Of a stretch of DNA of 34,013 bases, positions 1 to 9,099 are shown piece by piece (positions within the stretch are counted from its first letter, which is position 1; each line of letters starts with the position of its first letter). The stretch covers positions 445,186 to 479,198 of the forward strand of contig BFEA01000756.1 of NCBI GenBank assembly GCA_003427395.1. Reading direction: 5' to 3'. The notes beneath the pieces are model-generated. The model made no database searches, was not told the DNA's origin, and saw only the letters and a list, made by a program, of their open reading frames with translations. The position numbers and the translations under genes are program-made. The stretch is from Chara braunii (Eukaryota; Streptophyta; Charophyceae; Charales; Characeae).

Positions 1-28
1 AAAATGGAAGAAAGAAAATGGAGGAAAG

Positions 29-83
29 GTCGTACCGCTTTTTTTTCCCAAGGCAGAAACACAGGAGTTGAAAGCGGTACGAC
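29..83. repeat. Perfect 13-bp inverted repeat with 29-nt loop
   Basis: GTCGTACCGCTTT at 29-41 is the exact reverse complement of AAAGCGGTACGAC at 71-83. The loop is mostly a T run and a purine stretch. It lies about 390 bp upstream of the TATA box of the phosphate transporter, so it could be a binding site pair or a mobile-element scar. The sequence alone does not decide between these. Confidence 0.6.
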
Positions 84-114
84 GCCACTTCCGTGGGACA
101 TCCAGCAAATGAAC

Positions 115-122
115 GAATATTC
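115..122. promoter_or_regulatory. P1BS-like palindrome (GNATATNC)
   Basis: GAATATTC matches the PHR1-binding consensus GNATATNC, which drives phosphate-starvation induction in plants. It is a perfect palindrome, 349 bp upstream of the start of the TATA box and 765 bp upstream of the first base of the transporter start codon. The motif has six fixed bases, so a chance hit within this upstream stretch is roughly one in ten. The link to phosphate control is an inference from its position next to a phosphate transporter. Confidence 0.4.
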
Positions 123-179
123 GGTTCTGAAAGAGCACCTCCCCCCCGCCCACTTTTTTGCGATTAATCTGTGTCTATT

Positions 180-480
180 GCCCGCGGGGTGGACTTTTCT
201 TCTTTTCTTCTGGGCAAGCACTCCCTCCCTCCTGCTTCTCCTTCAACGACCGTCTCCCGCCGATCTCTTCCTCCTTCCCATCCCCACTCCTCCCTGTTCA
301 CCTCCGCCCCTCGAACGCCTTGCTCTTTTTATTCTGCTTTGGACCCATTCTAGCTCTTCATCCGCATCCTTGTCGCCTTCGTCGTCTTCATCGTCTCCTC
401 CTCCGTCATTCTATCCCCTCCCCCTTCGTCTCACATTCCTCCTGTCCCTCCCCTCCGAACCCTGCGCACGATATATAGGT
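180..480 (+). promoter_or_regulatory. Pyrimidine-rich tract and TATA box of the phosphate transporter
   Basis: The + strand from about 180 to 455 is strongly C/T-rich. It ends just before ATATATA at 471-477, the only good TATA-like box between the window start and the transporter. Transcription would then start near 500-510 and leave a leader of about 380 nt. A long open frame crosses this tract, but it encodes only Ser/Pro/Leu-rich low-complexity sequence and is not taken as a gene. Confidence 0.5.
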
Positions 481-640
481 TTACGTTCAGATCCCGTCTC
501 CAGGTGTCCAGACCTGACGACTAATCCGTCGACCCATCATCGCTTGATTGTTGAGCGGCTACACGGCAGTGGAGCAGGCACGCCGGCGAGCCGTGGCAGG
601 ACTACTACCGTAGTAGGCAGGCACGGCACCCGGCAGCTCC

Positions 641-679
641 ATGTATGGTCTTTTCTGCGAGAGAGTAACGAGTGAGTGA
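641..679 (+). other. Possible upstream ORF(s) in the transporter leader
   Basis: If transcription starts near the TATA box, the first ATG in the leader is at 641 and opens a 12-codon frame ending in TGA at 677-679. A second ATG at 645 opens a 7-codon frame ending at 668. No further ATG occurs in the minisatellite before the main start at 887. Short upstream ORFs could dampen translation of the transporter; this is positional inference only. Confidence 0.3.
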
Positions 680-870
680 GTTAGCGAGTGAGTTAGCAAG
701 TGAGCCAGAGAGTGAGTTAGTGAGTGAGCCAGCGAGTGAGTTAGTGAGTGAGTGAGCCAGAGAGTGAGTTGGTGAGTGAGCGAGCCAGCTAGTGAGTGAG
801 TGAGCCGGAGAGTGAGTTAGTGAGTGAGCCAGAGAGAGTTTGCCAGAGAGTGAGTTAGTGAGTGAGTGAG
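663..870. repeat. Degenerate minisatellite of GTGAGTTAGTGAGTGAGCCAG type
   Basis: About nine irregular units of 20-28 bp are built from GTGAGTTA, GTGAGTGAGC and CAGAGA blocks and run up to 17 bp before the transporter start codon. The + strand carries many TGA and TAG triplets and no ATG. Both strands open spurious frames (His-Ser-Leu-Thr repeats on the minus strand), which are not genes. If transcribed, it makes up about half of the 5' leader. Confidence 0.85.
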
Positions 871-886
871 TGATCAGCCATACATC

Positions 887-2545
887 ATGGCGGCGGAGAG
901 CTTCCACCTGGACACGCAGTATTACTGGGTGTATATCGTGTCCATCATTGTATCCTTCGCGATGGCGTGGGCAATTGGTGCCAACGATGTGGCCAACTCT
1001 TTTGGGACGTCCGTGGGCTCTGGCGCCCTCACGATGAAGCAAGCCGTTGTCATTGCCTGGGTGTTCGAGTTCTGCGGTGCCTTCTTCTTAGGAGGTCGTG
1101 TGGTCGAAACCTTGAAGGGAGGCATTGTTCCGCCGGAAATTTACGTGCTCAACCCGTCGAGAACCGAGTTCAATCGTGACGGCGCCGAACTACTGATGTG
1201 GGGTATGTTTAACGCGCTCTTGGTAGCCTCGACGTGGATCATCCTTGCCACGTACTACGGCATGCCGATCTCAACGACTCACTCCATCATTGGCGCCATC
1301 ATCGGCTTCAGCATCGTCGCCAAAGGCTCCGACTCGGTCACTTGGTACAAGGAGGATCCCAAGCTTGACATGCGGATCGGGGGGTTCGTAGCCATCGTCC
1401 TCTCGTGGGTGCTCACGCCGTTCATCGGGGCGGTGGCGTCCATGATCGTCTTCGGCTTCACCAAGCGGGTCATCTTGCGCGCAAGCGACGCGGAGCGGCG
1501 GACGCTCATTGCGCTTCCCTTCTACTACGGCATAACCGCGTTAATCATCACCTTCTTCATCGTGTACAAGGGGTCTCCACGGCTGAAGCTGCAGAACATT
1601 GGGAACGGGAAGGCCACGTTGATCGCCTGCGGGGTCGGAGTCGGCGTCGGGATCCTCGCACAGCTCATCGGCATTCCCCTGGCGAGGAGAAGATTGGACG
1701 GACTGGAGGAGCGGAAGGCGCGGATCGAGGAGGCCAAGGCGCGGAAGAAGGCGATCGTCGAGGGACCGGATGCGGGGTCGCGCGGGCCAGCGGGAGTGGG
1801 CGCGAAGACCGGCGTGTCGCCGCTTTTGCGCGACGTGGAGAACAACGCAGCGGAGGCAGGTGCGCAGCACCACCTTTCCGCTTGGCAGCGGGTCAAGGCC
1901 TGGTACTTCATGATCGAGCGGAAAACCGTTTCCCACGACCTAGAGTTCACTGAACACACTCTCGGCCTCCATGCACGCGCAGAACTTTTCGACGAGCGCG
2001 CCGAAGAGCTCTTCAGCTTCCTCCAGATCCTCACCGCCTGCGCCGCCGCCTTCGCCCACGGCAGCAACGACACGGCCAACGCCATCGGGCCGCTATCATC
2101 CGTTTACAGTCTCTACAGAGGCGAGACGATCAAACCGGACAGTAAGAAACCAGGCCATCTAATGGTGGAGAAGGTGGAGGTGGAGTCGTGGATGCTAGCC
2201 ATGGGAGGCATAGCAATCGGTCTCGGCTTCGCTGTGTGGGGATGGCGGATGGTGCGCAATCTGGGCGGAGCTGTCACGATGATGACGCCTTCGAGGGGCT
2301 TCACGGCGGAGCTTTGCGCCGCTCTCACTGTCGTCTTGGCTAGTCGGTTCGGCATGCCTATATCTACCACCCAGACCCTCGTTGGAGCCACCATTGGCGT
2401 GGGAGCCTCCGATAACTGGAGGAATGTCGACTGGGTGCTGTTTGGCAAGTTCGTGTTCACGTGGGTAATGACCATAGCCTTCGCTGGCCTTGTCACCGCC
2501 GGGCTATTTGCGTACGCCGTCTATTCTCCGTCCATTCAACCGTGA
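887..2545 (+). CDS. PTB: PTB/PiT-type inorganic phosphate symporter (PHO4 family)
   Basis: This encodes a 552-residue membrane carrier of the PHO4/PiT family (yeast Pho89, animal SLC20, algal and bryophyte PTB), which takes up inorganic phosphate with Na+ or H+ across the plasma membrane. Both inverted PiT signature copies are present: GANDVANSFGTSVGSGALT at residues 31-49 and HGSNDTANAIGPL at 391-403. Each is followed by a PISTT motif (127-131, 491-495). Hydrophobic segments cover residues 13-260 and 375-545; a charged loop of about 110 residues (265-375, rich in Arg, Lys, Glu) separates the halves, as in the family. An in-frame GTG lies at 866, but an in-frame TGA at 863-865 closes the frame, so ATG 887 is the first possible start; it has A at -3 and G at +4. 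The frame is open end to end with no visible intron. Family assignment is firm; ion choice is not visible. Confidence 0.95.
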   Translation: MAAESFHLDTQYYWVYIVSIIVSFAMAWAIGANDVANSFGTSVGSGALTMKQAVVIAWVFEFCGAFFLGGRVVETLKGGIVPPEIYVLNPSRTEFNRDGAELLMWGMFNALLVASTWIILATYYGMPISTTHSIIGAIIGFSIVAKGSDSVTWYKEDPKLDMRIGGFVAIVLSWVLTPFIGAVASMIVFGFTKRVILRASDAERRTLIALPFYYGITALIITFFIVYKGSPRLKLQNIGNGKATLIACGVGVGVGILAQLIGIPLARRRLDGLEERKARIEEAKARKKAIVEGPDAGSRGPAGVGAKTGVSPLLRDVENNAAEAGAQHHLSAWQRVKAWYFMIERKTVSHDLEFTEHTLGLHARAELFDERAEELFSFLQILTACAAAFAHGSNDTANAIGPLSSVYSLYRGETIKPDSKKPGHLMVEKVEVESWMLAMGGIAIGLGFAVWGWRMVRNLGGAVTMMTPSRGFTAELCAALTVVLASRFGMPISTTQTLVGATIGVGASDNWRNVDWVLFGKFVFTWVMTIAFAGLVTAGLFAYAVYSPSIQP

Positions 2546-3526
2546 CGGACGAAGGTTGCGCCCATGGTTGGTGGAAACCTCCTGCTTGAAGCGATCGAGC
2601 ATATTTTTCTGTCCATCTAACATACCTTAAGAAATGACAACGGAATTTAAAGAAAAAGGGAAGAAAGATAGGCGTCAGAGATGTAACATGTTGAACCTGA
2701 AAAACATAAAACAAGATAAAGAAAAAAGGTTAACTGGACCAGGTTCGTTCGTGGTCACAAGATCGCACACACTGTCAGGTAACAGCGTATGAATAAAAGG
2801 ACCTCCTTCTTCGTCCCCTTCTCGCAAACGACGTCCTTCGTCCTACGTTTGTTTTTGTAGTGTTGTGTTCCGTGCTGCGAATCGGGCTGCGAGTTCGTGT
2901 GCCAAGAAGGTAAAAGCGCACCGTTGTAAGATTGCAATGAGAGGGCAGTCCATATGTATCAGGAGAAGAAAGAAGTAAGAAAGGGAAACTTCAAGGTGGG
3001 ATGACGAGGGCGTTCTGCTCTTCGTTGGGGTGTGCGATGGGGTCGGGATGTTGCCATTCGTAGGATGAATGGGAGGAGAAGTGAAAGGCCGGTTGTACAG
3101 CGCAGTACGGCAGCGGATCGGGACGGACCGGTCGTAGTCGTGGGTGAGAGAGCACACTTGAATGGGCAGATTCCGGAATATGTCTGGCGACCACGTTCGG
3201 CTAGCTTCGTTCAGAAAGTAAGAAGGAAAAAACCATCCACCTGTATCTCGCCACAGAGGCTGCGCTGAAGTTGACTCGACGAAGGAGTGCTGTAGCTGTG
3301 AATACGCGGCCAAATGTCGTCCCTTCAATATTGCAGCATACACGGAGTGCTATCGGGGAAAGAACAGCCATGGGTTTTATTTTCGGCCCGAGGCAGGGGC
3401 AGAAATGACACCCATGATGTTCCATTTTGGGGTGGGTCTGTGGCTTGGGGCCAGAGCAAAGGGGCTCGAAACGGCAAACAGCGCTGAATCTGTCGGCAGG
3501 AAGAGAGTGCTATCAATCATTGCATG
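2546..3526 (+). other. 3' flank of the transporter, no further gene seen
   Basis: AATAAA at 2792-2797 is a candidate polyadenylation signal about 250 bp after the stop codon. An A-rich stretch at 2647-2730 lies before it. The rest has only short frames on both strands with no recognisable domain. Nothing else is supported here. Confidence 0.4.
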
Positions 3527-3690
3527 CACGTGCATGAAAGCTATGCATGCATGCACGTACATGCAAGCCATGCGTGCATGCACGTACATGCAAGCCATGC
3601 GTGAATGCACGTACATGCAAGCCATGCGTGAATGCACGTACATGCAAGCCTTGTGTGCGTGCACGTGCATGAAAGCCACGCGTGCATGTT
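3527..3690. repeat. 27-bp minisatellite (ATGCACGTACATGCAAGCC unit)
   Basis: About five to six units of 27 bp contain ATGCACGTACATGCAAGCCA followed by TGCGTGA or TGCGTGC. Outer units are more diverged. The unit is rich in the palindromes TGCA, ACGT and GCATGC, so it can fold or extrude. Because 27 is divisible by three, both strands show open frames with 9-residue repeats; these are by-products. Confidence 0.85.
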
Positions 3691-3878
3691 CATCTAACAG
3701 CGCTTGAAGCTTTGAATGCACGTGCGTGTGTGCATGGGCAAGGCTCTGGCAGCACTTGCTCCATGTCCTTCGTTAGGAAACATCTAATTGTAAATCTTAC
3801 TAGATTCATTCCTGTACCTAGTCCGACCGCAGTACCACTATTCAACCGGCTAGGGCATGTACTGTTGCATTTGGGTGG

Positions 3879-3879
<1 letters not shown>

Positions 3880-3940
<61 letters not shown>
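3880..3940. repeat. (GA)30 microsatellite
   Basis: An uninterrupted GA dinucleotide run of about 30 units follows a short G run. It is unbroken by any substitution, so it is probably length-variable. Confidence 0.97.
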
Positions 3941-3943
<3 letters not shown>

Positions 3944-4119
3944 GCAGATGTGAGCAGACATCGTCGTGGTATCTGATCCCTGTTGCTTGTTTAGGGGACC
4001 AGCCAACTTTCCAGAGATTGCCCATAGATCATAGGACCCGCTGTTGATTTACAAAGATGAACCAGCCAGTGTTGCTTTTCTGGTCCGAAGGGGCCATAAC
4101 GGACCCCCCCTTCTTCTCT

Positions 4120-4137
4120 CCCCCCCCCCCCCCCCCC
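4120..4137. repeat. Poly-C run
   Basis: Eighteen consecutive C residues follow CT-rich sequence. The exact length is likely to be uncertain in any assembly. Confidence 0.9.
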
Positions 4138-5060
4138 GGATTAGAGAACAGCAGGACCTGTCGATAAGAACTCCTCACAGTCCTCAAAGCCGAGCCAGGT
4201 CAGCTTGTCAAGATCCTAGCTTTCTTAGAGTTTAGGGTTTCGCTCTTTGCTTTCCCTTCTGTAACTGACACCTACTTCTCCCTTTTTTCTCCCCTTCTCT
4301 TTGGTCAAGCTGAGCCCTTTCTTTCTTTTTCTGTTAGCTGGGCCCATTTGCAGTATCCCTCATATATTAAGAATTAAATTTGAGAATAGGCAGGAGTTAT
4401 AGCTTTAGAAAATTTTGATGTTTTCGATGACGCATTATGCTACGGTTACTAAATTCAAATGTAAATAAGAAATTCTGATTAAGAGCGTTGAGCATGTTCC
4501 CATGTTCCCATGTACTCGTGCGCGAGAGTTGGGCCTGTTCCAATGCATTTGGGATGGTGGTCCCCACTAGCACCGGATAGAGGGTATGGTGGACTCAGCG
4601 TGACGTTGTGTGAGGTGCCATATATTTGTGCCCTATCATTGTTGTGTAACAAAAAACATTATGGGTGAATGGTTGTATAAAGGAGGTTAAGAGAAAGGAG
4701 GGGATCATGGCCATTCACTGTTGATTTTGCACGTCAGTGCCGACGAGTGTGTAATTTTACATGTCCGTGACAGTTAGTCCGGATCAGATACAATTTTTGA
4801 ACCGTATCGGGGGTGCAATGACGTCTAGGTACTTGTAGAAGGAAGTACAATGACGTCCAGGTACCTGCCTAAAGTTACCTGTTTTCAGGAAGGCTGAAAG
4901 TTATCGCTTTTAGGTTCTAAGCCACACATACAGCACGTGAGTGTGTGTATGGGTGAATGGGCCTCAGGGCAGCACTCACCAAATGTGGAAAATGAGTGTT
5001 TCTATGGGCATTGCCACACCACTCCCGAAATGTGCAAAATGAAAATGAACTTCCCGCTTG
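4138..5060. other. Gene-free stretch with a duplicated TGACGTC block
   Basis: No coding frame of note. CAATGACGTCTAGGTAC at 4816-4832 is repeated as CAATGACGTCCAGGTAC at 4848-4864 with one difference. Each copy carries TGACGTC, the core of bZIP/ATF-type sites. A TATAAA lies at 4676-4681. Nothing else was recognised. Confidence 0.4.
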
Positions 5061-5080
5061 AACATGGCCACATGCACCCG

Positions 5081-5186
5081 CCACATTTTTGTCTTTTTCA
5101 CATCTGGAGAGTCGAGAGTGGTGTGGCAAGGCCCTATTGCTGGAATGTGGAAGGAAAGGTACACTCGCCATATTTTTGTCTTTTTC
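5081..5186. repeat. Short direct repeat around TTTTTGTCTTTTTC
   Basis: CCACATTTTTGTCTTTTTC at 5081-5099 recurs as GCCATATTTTTGTCTTTTTC at 5167-5186. The spacer carries a related CTGGAATGTGGAAGG block. The pattern suggests a decayed tandem array. Confidence 0.6.
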
Positions 5187-5276
5187 GAATTTGGTATATT
5201 AAGTGATGCTGCGAGGCCCAATGACTCGAGCCACACCTTTGCTTGCAGCACGGCCATTGTGTCACGTTTGTCCGGT

Positions 5277-5700
5277 CAGATCTGCCTCTCAGTGTAAGAT
5301 GCACGCAGTCGGATCTGCGTAGGTTGGTGACGGGGAGGGGCGTTTGGGAGGTTGAGGTATATTATGTTTACTACTTGGTGTGTTTCTACAAGTGGTTAAA
5401 TTGTTTCTACTCTCTCCTTTCCTTCATGTAAATCTTGTTTTCTGCTTGCCAGTGATGACCAACCAGACTGATGCCCCCCAGAATAGATGAGGCTGTTTCT
5501 TTCCGGGAAAAAAAAAAAAAAAAGTGATCCCCATACGCCATTGATTGGTCCTCTAGCCAGTGTAGCCACATTTTGTGCGGGCACATGTGTGCACTCAGAT
5601 CTGCCTCCCAGTGCAAGATACGGCAGTCGGATCTGCGTAGGTTGGTGAGGGGGAGGGGCATTTGAGATGTAGCTATATGTTACTCATCGGTGTGTTTCTG
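5277..5700. repeat. Pair of ~110-bp direct repeats (5277-5389 and 5596-5700)
   Basis: Both copies start CAGATCTGCCTC, share GCAGTCGGATCTGCGTAGG and GGGGAGGGGC, and end near GGTGTGTTTCT. They are about 85% identical by eye. The ~200 bp between them contains a short poly-A retroposon. Direct repeats flanking an insert could be an old LTR pair or a tandem duplication. Confidence 0.75.
5461..5523 (+). mobile_element. 5'-truncated short A-tailed retroposon (type B)
   Basis: ACCAGACTGATGCCCCCCAG at 5462-5481, then AATAGATGAGGCTG, leads into an A run of about 17. The same block recurs in longer copies near 15550 and, reversed, near 26590. It is the 3' part of a short non-coding retroposon with no coding capacity. 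Confidence 0.65.
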
Positions 5701-5768
5701 AAAGGGACAAAGAACAATTCTGTATCCCATACCCCATTAATCGGTCCTCTTGCCATATTTTTGTGTGG

Positions 5769-5905
5769 GGCTTCTGCCCGCACAGGGAATGCTAGGGCAC
5801 GCGAGGCTTCCGCCCGCACAGGGAATGCCGTGCGAGGCTTCCGCCCGCACAGGGAATGCCAGGGCGTGCAAGGCTTCTGCCCGCAGTGGGAAATGCTAGT
5901 GCGAT
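5769..5905. repeat. Tandem repeat, four units of 31-36 bp
   Basis: GGCTTCYGCCCGCACAGGGAATGC starts at 5769, 5805 and 5836, and a diverged unit starts at 5872. Spacing is 36, 31 and 36 bp. G/C-rich within an otherwise moderate region. No coding sense is apparent. Confidence 0.85.
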
Positions 5906-7745
5906 GTTATGGGCTGTAATGCTGCCTGAGGGCCTAGTTGCACTACTCGCCATCCGCCACAATTCGTGGCAAAAACTAGAATCGTGTCGAGCTGGAGGCC
6001 TGGTTGCACTTACCGGCCACTATATTTCTTCTACAGAAAAGTTAAAAAATTGTCTGCCTGACCTCCACTCGTGAAGCCGTGCACTCGCCAAGAAGTTGTA
6101 TTGTGGAGAGGTCACGGGGATGACCCTCCACAAAATAGCAGTAGAGAGTCGGGAACTCGCCGCACTCTGTGGTGGGATGAAAAAGGAAACTCGTCAAAAG
6201 TTGTGACAGGTTTCCTCGCACCAAGTTTGGCGAGTAAGTGCAACCAGGCGCCTACTTGCCAAACGTGGCATATGGAGAGTTACTGTAGTCACCGTGCAAC
6301 CAGGCGCTGAAAGTAAAGTCTCCATCTGCACAACCATGACCTTTGTGTTAGATTCTGTATGCTGAAGGGCATTTCGTTGGCCTTTCCTGCAAACGGACCG
6401 TCGTGCAAGGAATATGAGCAAGAGCGATATACAGAAAACCAAGTTGCGAAATCACGCAGATGTCCAAGTAGTCATGTACAAGCAGAGAGCGCAAATGCAC
6501 TGAGATTCCATCCAGATAAGAGCAATGCAATGAACTCACGAGCCAGTGTCTAAGCCCTCAGGCCACACCAACACCGTATCCAATGTCGCTCCTACTCTGT
6601 CTGGCGCCCAGCGCCCAGCCTACACTACTCGCCTATCCTACTACACCCGCGTTCATGCAACAGGCTCACTTCAACTTTGAAGACCAATGTACATGACGTC
6701 AACACCATAGCTGACCTCCCTCATGCACCAGGTATGTATCTCGTCTCTCCTCATCACCCCTGACTTCCCACAGTGTGCATTCTCAACACCCAAAGACCAC
6801 CATCGCCATCAAGACCTGCGCCCAGCAGCCCGGCTATGGCTGCCGTGCGCCCGCTGCCCAGCAGTGCACCTCACACCCCAGCGCCCGTGTGCACGACCCA
6901 GCCGGCAGCTTCGTGCAGATCACGCAGTTGCAACGCAGCAGCGTGGCCGCATTGCCTGCCTAGCCCAGAATGCGCTGCCAAGCGATGCTTACTTTCCTAT
7001 ATGGAAGGTGAGCTCAGCCTCTGCTGCCTCTGGGTCTGGCTGGGCGAGCATCCAGTAGCTTCCAGTCGGGCCTCAATGCTGTGTGCAGGACCAGTTGCAG
7101 TTACGGGCCTGGGCCCCTTTACAGTTGGGCACGTCCAGGCAGTCCATGGGCCTTCACATGTTCGCTGTGATCTCATTGGCTCACGGCCACTTTGTGCCGG
7201 CAATGGTACAATCTCATTGGTCCGTGGCTGTTGTATGATGTGTCGGCCTCTGAAAGCACACGCCCAGGGGCTTAACTGTACGGGGCCCTGAGCTCAACTG
7301 CCCGTCGAGGCTGCAACTTCCGGAAAGAGCCTGGAGAGGCTCACGTTGCTCTGTAACCAACTGGCATGCTGCAACTGTCTGATACCCACATACGGAGAAA
7401 TGTCAAATCTTTGCCTCTTGTGAATATTCAGGCCGCCTTCCCTTAGGGCGGGCACAGGGCTTGCCGAGGGCCTTTGCCCAGAACATGTGCATGCCTGTAA
7501 GGGCCCCGCGAGGGCTCATTCCCCGCACATATACGACCCCTTTAGGGTGATCACACTGGCCTGTACCCAGGCGTTGGCACATATTGGCAGGCCCGCCTTC
7601 ACTTACGACAGGCAAGGCCTTTCCCAGCACTGCCGAGGGGTCAAATCCTCGCAGTCGGGTGTTTCTTGCCATAATTGCCGTTTGAAATTCGTTGGTGTAG
7701 GGAGTCCATCCACACCACCTTCCCTCTGATGTACTCTGACAGGAC
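5906..7745. other. No gene recognised; mixed sequence with a GC-rich block
   Basis: Frames in both directions are short and lack domains. 6770-7000 is GC-rich and opens overlapping frames in three registers, which argues against real coding. Two TCTCATTGG blocks (inverted CCAAT boxes) lie at about 7172 and 7211. A GGGGTCAAATCCTCG block near 7636 resembles a tRNA T-arm, but no cloverleaf could be built around it. Confidence 0.4.
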
Positions 7746-7746
7746 G

Positions 7747-8125
7747 ATCTCGTTCTGTATTTTTTCTGTATTTGTTCTGTATTTGTTCTGTATTTGATCT
7801 CGTTCTGTATTTATTCTGTATTTGTTCTGTATTTGTTCTGTAATGAATCTGTATTTATTCTGTATTTGTTCTGTATTTGTTCTGTATTTGATCTCGTTCT
7901 GTATTTGCTCTGTATTTGTTCTGTATTTGTTCTGTATTTGTTCTGTATTTGTTCTGTATTTGCTCTGTATTTGCTCTGTATTTGTTGTGTATTGATCTCG
8001 TTCTGTATTTGTTCTCGTTCTGTATTTGTTCTGTCTTTGTTCTGTCTTTGTTCTTTATTTATTTTTTATTTGTTCTGTATTTGTTCTGTATTTGTTCGGT
8101 ATTTGATCTCGTTCTGTATTTGTTA
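7747..8125. repeat. 11-bp minisatellite TTCTGTATTTG
   Basis: More than 25 units of TTCTGTATTTG are present, with variants TGCTCTGTATT and TTCTGTCTTTG, and interruptions by GATCTCG at irregular spacing. The interruptions suggest a higher-order unit of several 11-mers plus GATCTCG. Long Cys/Phe/Leu/Tyr-rich frames crossing it are by-products. Confidence 0.95.
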
Positions 8126-9090
8126 TGTCCGTTTGTCGGATAACGGCTCTGCCATGGAGTGCTATGGAAGTGGTGAGCCTGGGTCTACACAGCCCAGGCA
8201 AGTTATGGTTTGTCCGCGAGCCAATTTGAAGCCATTCGAGAGCGGATTTGCAGGACCGTGATGCAGTAGGACTCCATGGCTGGGCCTGTTCTCTCAAGCG
8301 TGCTCCAAGCCAAGGGCTGCATGGGAGCTGAACTCATCCAGAAGCCCGAGTGGCAGTAGTCGTGCAAGCCGGTTAGACCACCAGTACTTCCGAGGCACCT
8401 TTCTCCGGGCCCGGGATGGAAACAGCCTGCGTACCACAACAGAAACGAAGAGGTGCAGGCCTCCTTTTGGCGCCACCAGCCATTTTGCTCCGGAGGCTGA
8501 CCCCTGAAAGCTGCTGCTGTATGCATGCCTCGTAATTGGTTTCATAGTGGGGAAACATACAGGTGGTTTAATGGCGGAGCCGGGATGAAGAGTCAATCTG
8601 CAGACTTTGGCAGCCATGTGCAGCTGGTGATGGGGAATGCAATCCATCCCTGCTGTCTTGGCAGGTGGATTGATGTCAACCGGGACAGAGGACCTGTCGA
8701 TGGCGATTGGTCACGCAAAAGCGGAGGTAGTGTTGGCTTGTTTGGTTGGGATGGGTAAAACCGATGTCTTGCTCCCTGACAGTCCAATTGGGGATCACTG
8801 GAGGACAGGGTCACTGGGTGCCAAGGACTCCAGGCGGTCGACCAAAGAGAAATCTGTGGAGTGCCGAGGAGACGGTTGCGCTCATCCGTGCACATGGGTG
8901 GCCTTGTTAGGGGTAAGGGAATTCACATCAGCGAATACAGGGAAGGCTCAGAGTATACTCAGACTAGGGAATTCACATGTAAAATTGCACCAAGTCTTCT
9001 GTTACAAGGACTCGATCAGGCCGCTCATTTTCGGTATTTTCTGCAATTGTTAAAATGATTTCTTCCTTTCTGGGTGTTGGGAAAAACGTG
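8126..9090. other. No gene recognised
   Basis: Several frames of 60-140 codons overlap on both strands without a recognisable domain. GGGAATTCACAT occurs twice (about 8918 and 8968). The frame of 138 codons at 8637-9053 (+) has ordinary composition but no family I recognise and no competing evidence, so it is not called as a gene. Confidence 0.35.
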
Positions 9091-9099
9091 AATATACGT

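Noticed and set aside
4-675. Open frame of 223 codons at the window start
   Set aside because: It is Ser/Pro/Leu low-complexity sequence translated from the pyrimidine-rich promoter tract and runs over the TATA box.
605-1042. Minus-strand frame with His-Ser-Leu-Thr repeats
   Set aside because: It is the translation of the minisatellite and the antisense of the transporter start.
3405-3721. Met/Cys/His-rich repeat proteins on both strands
   Set aside because: The 27-bp repeat is divisible by three, so open frames arise on both strands without selection.
7747-8125. CRISPR-like array
   Set aside because: Units are contiguous without unique spacers, and the DNA is eukaryotic.
8637-9053. 138-codon frame as a gene
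   Set aside because: No domain, overlapping frames on both strands, and no start or promoter evidence.
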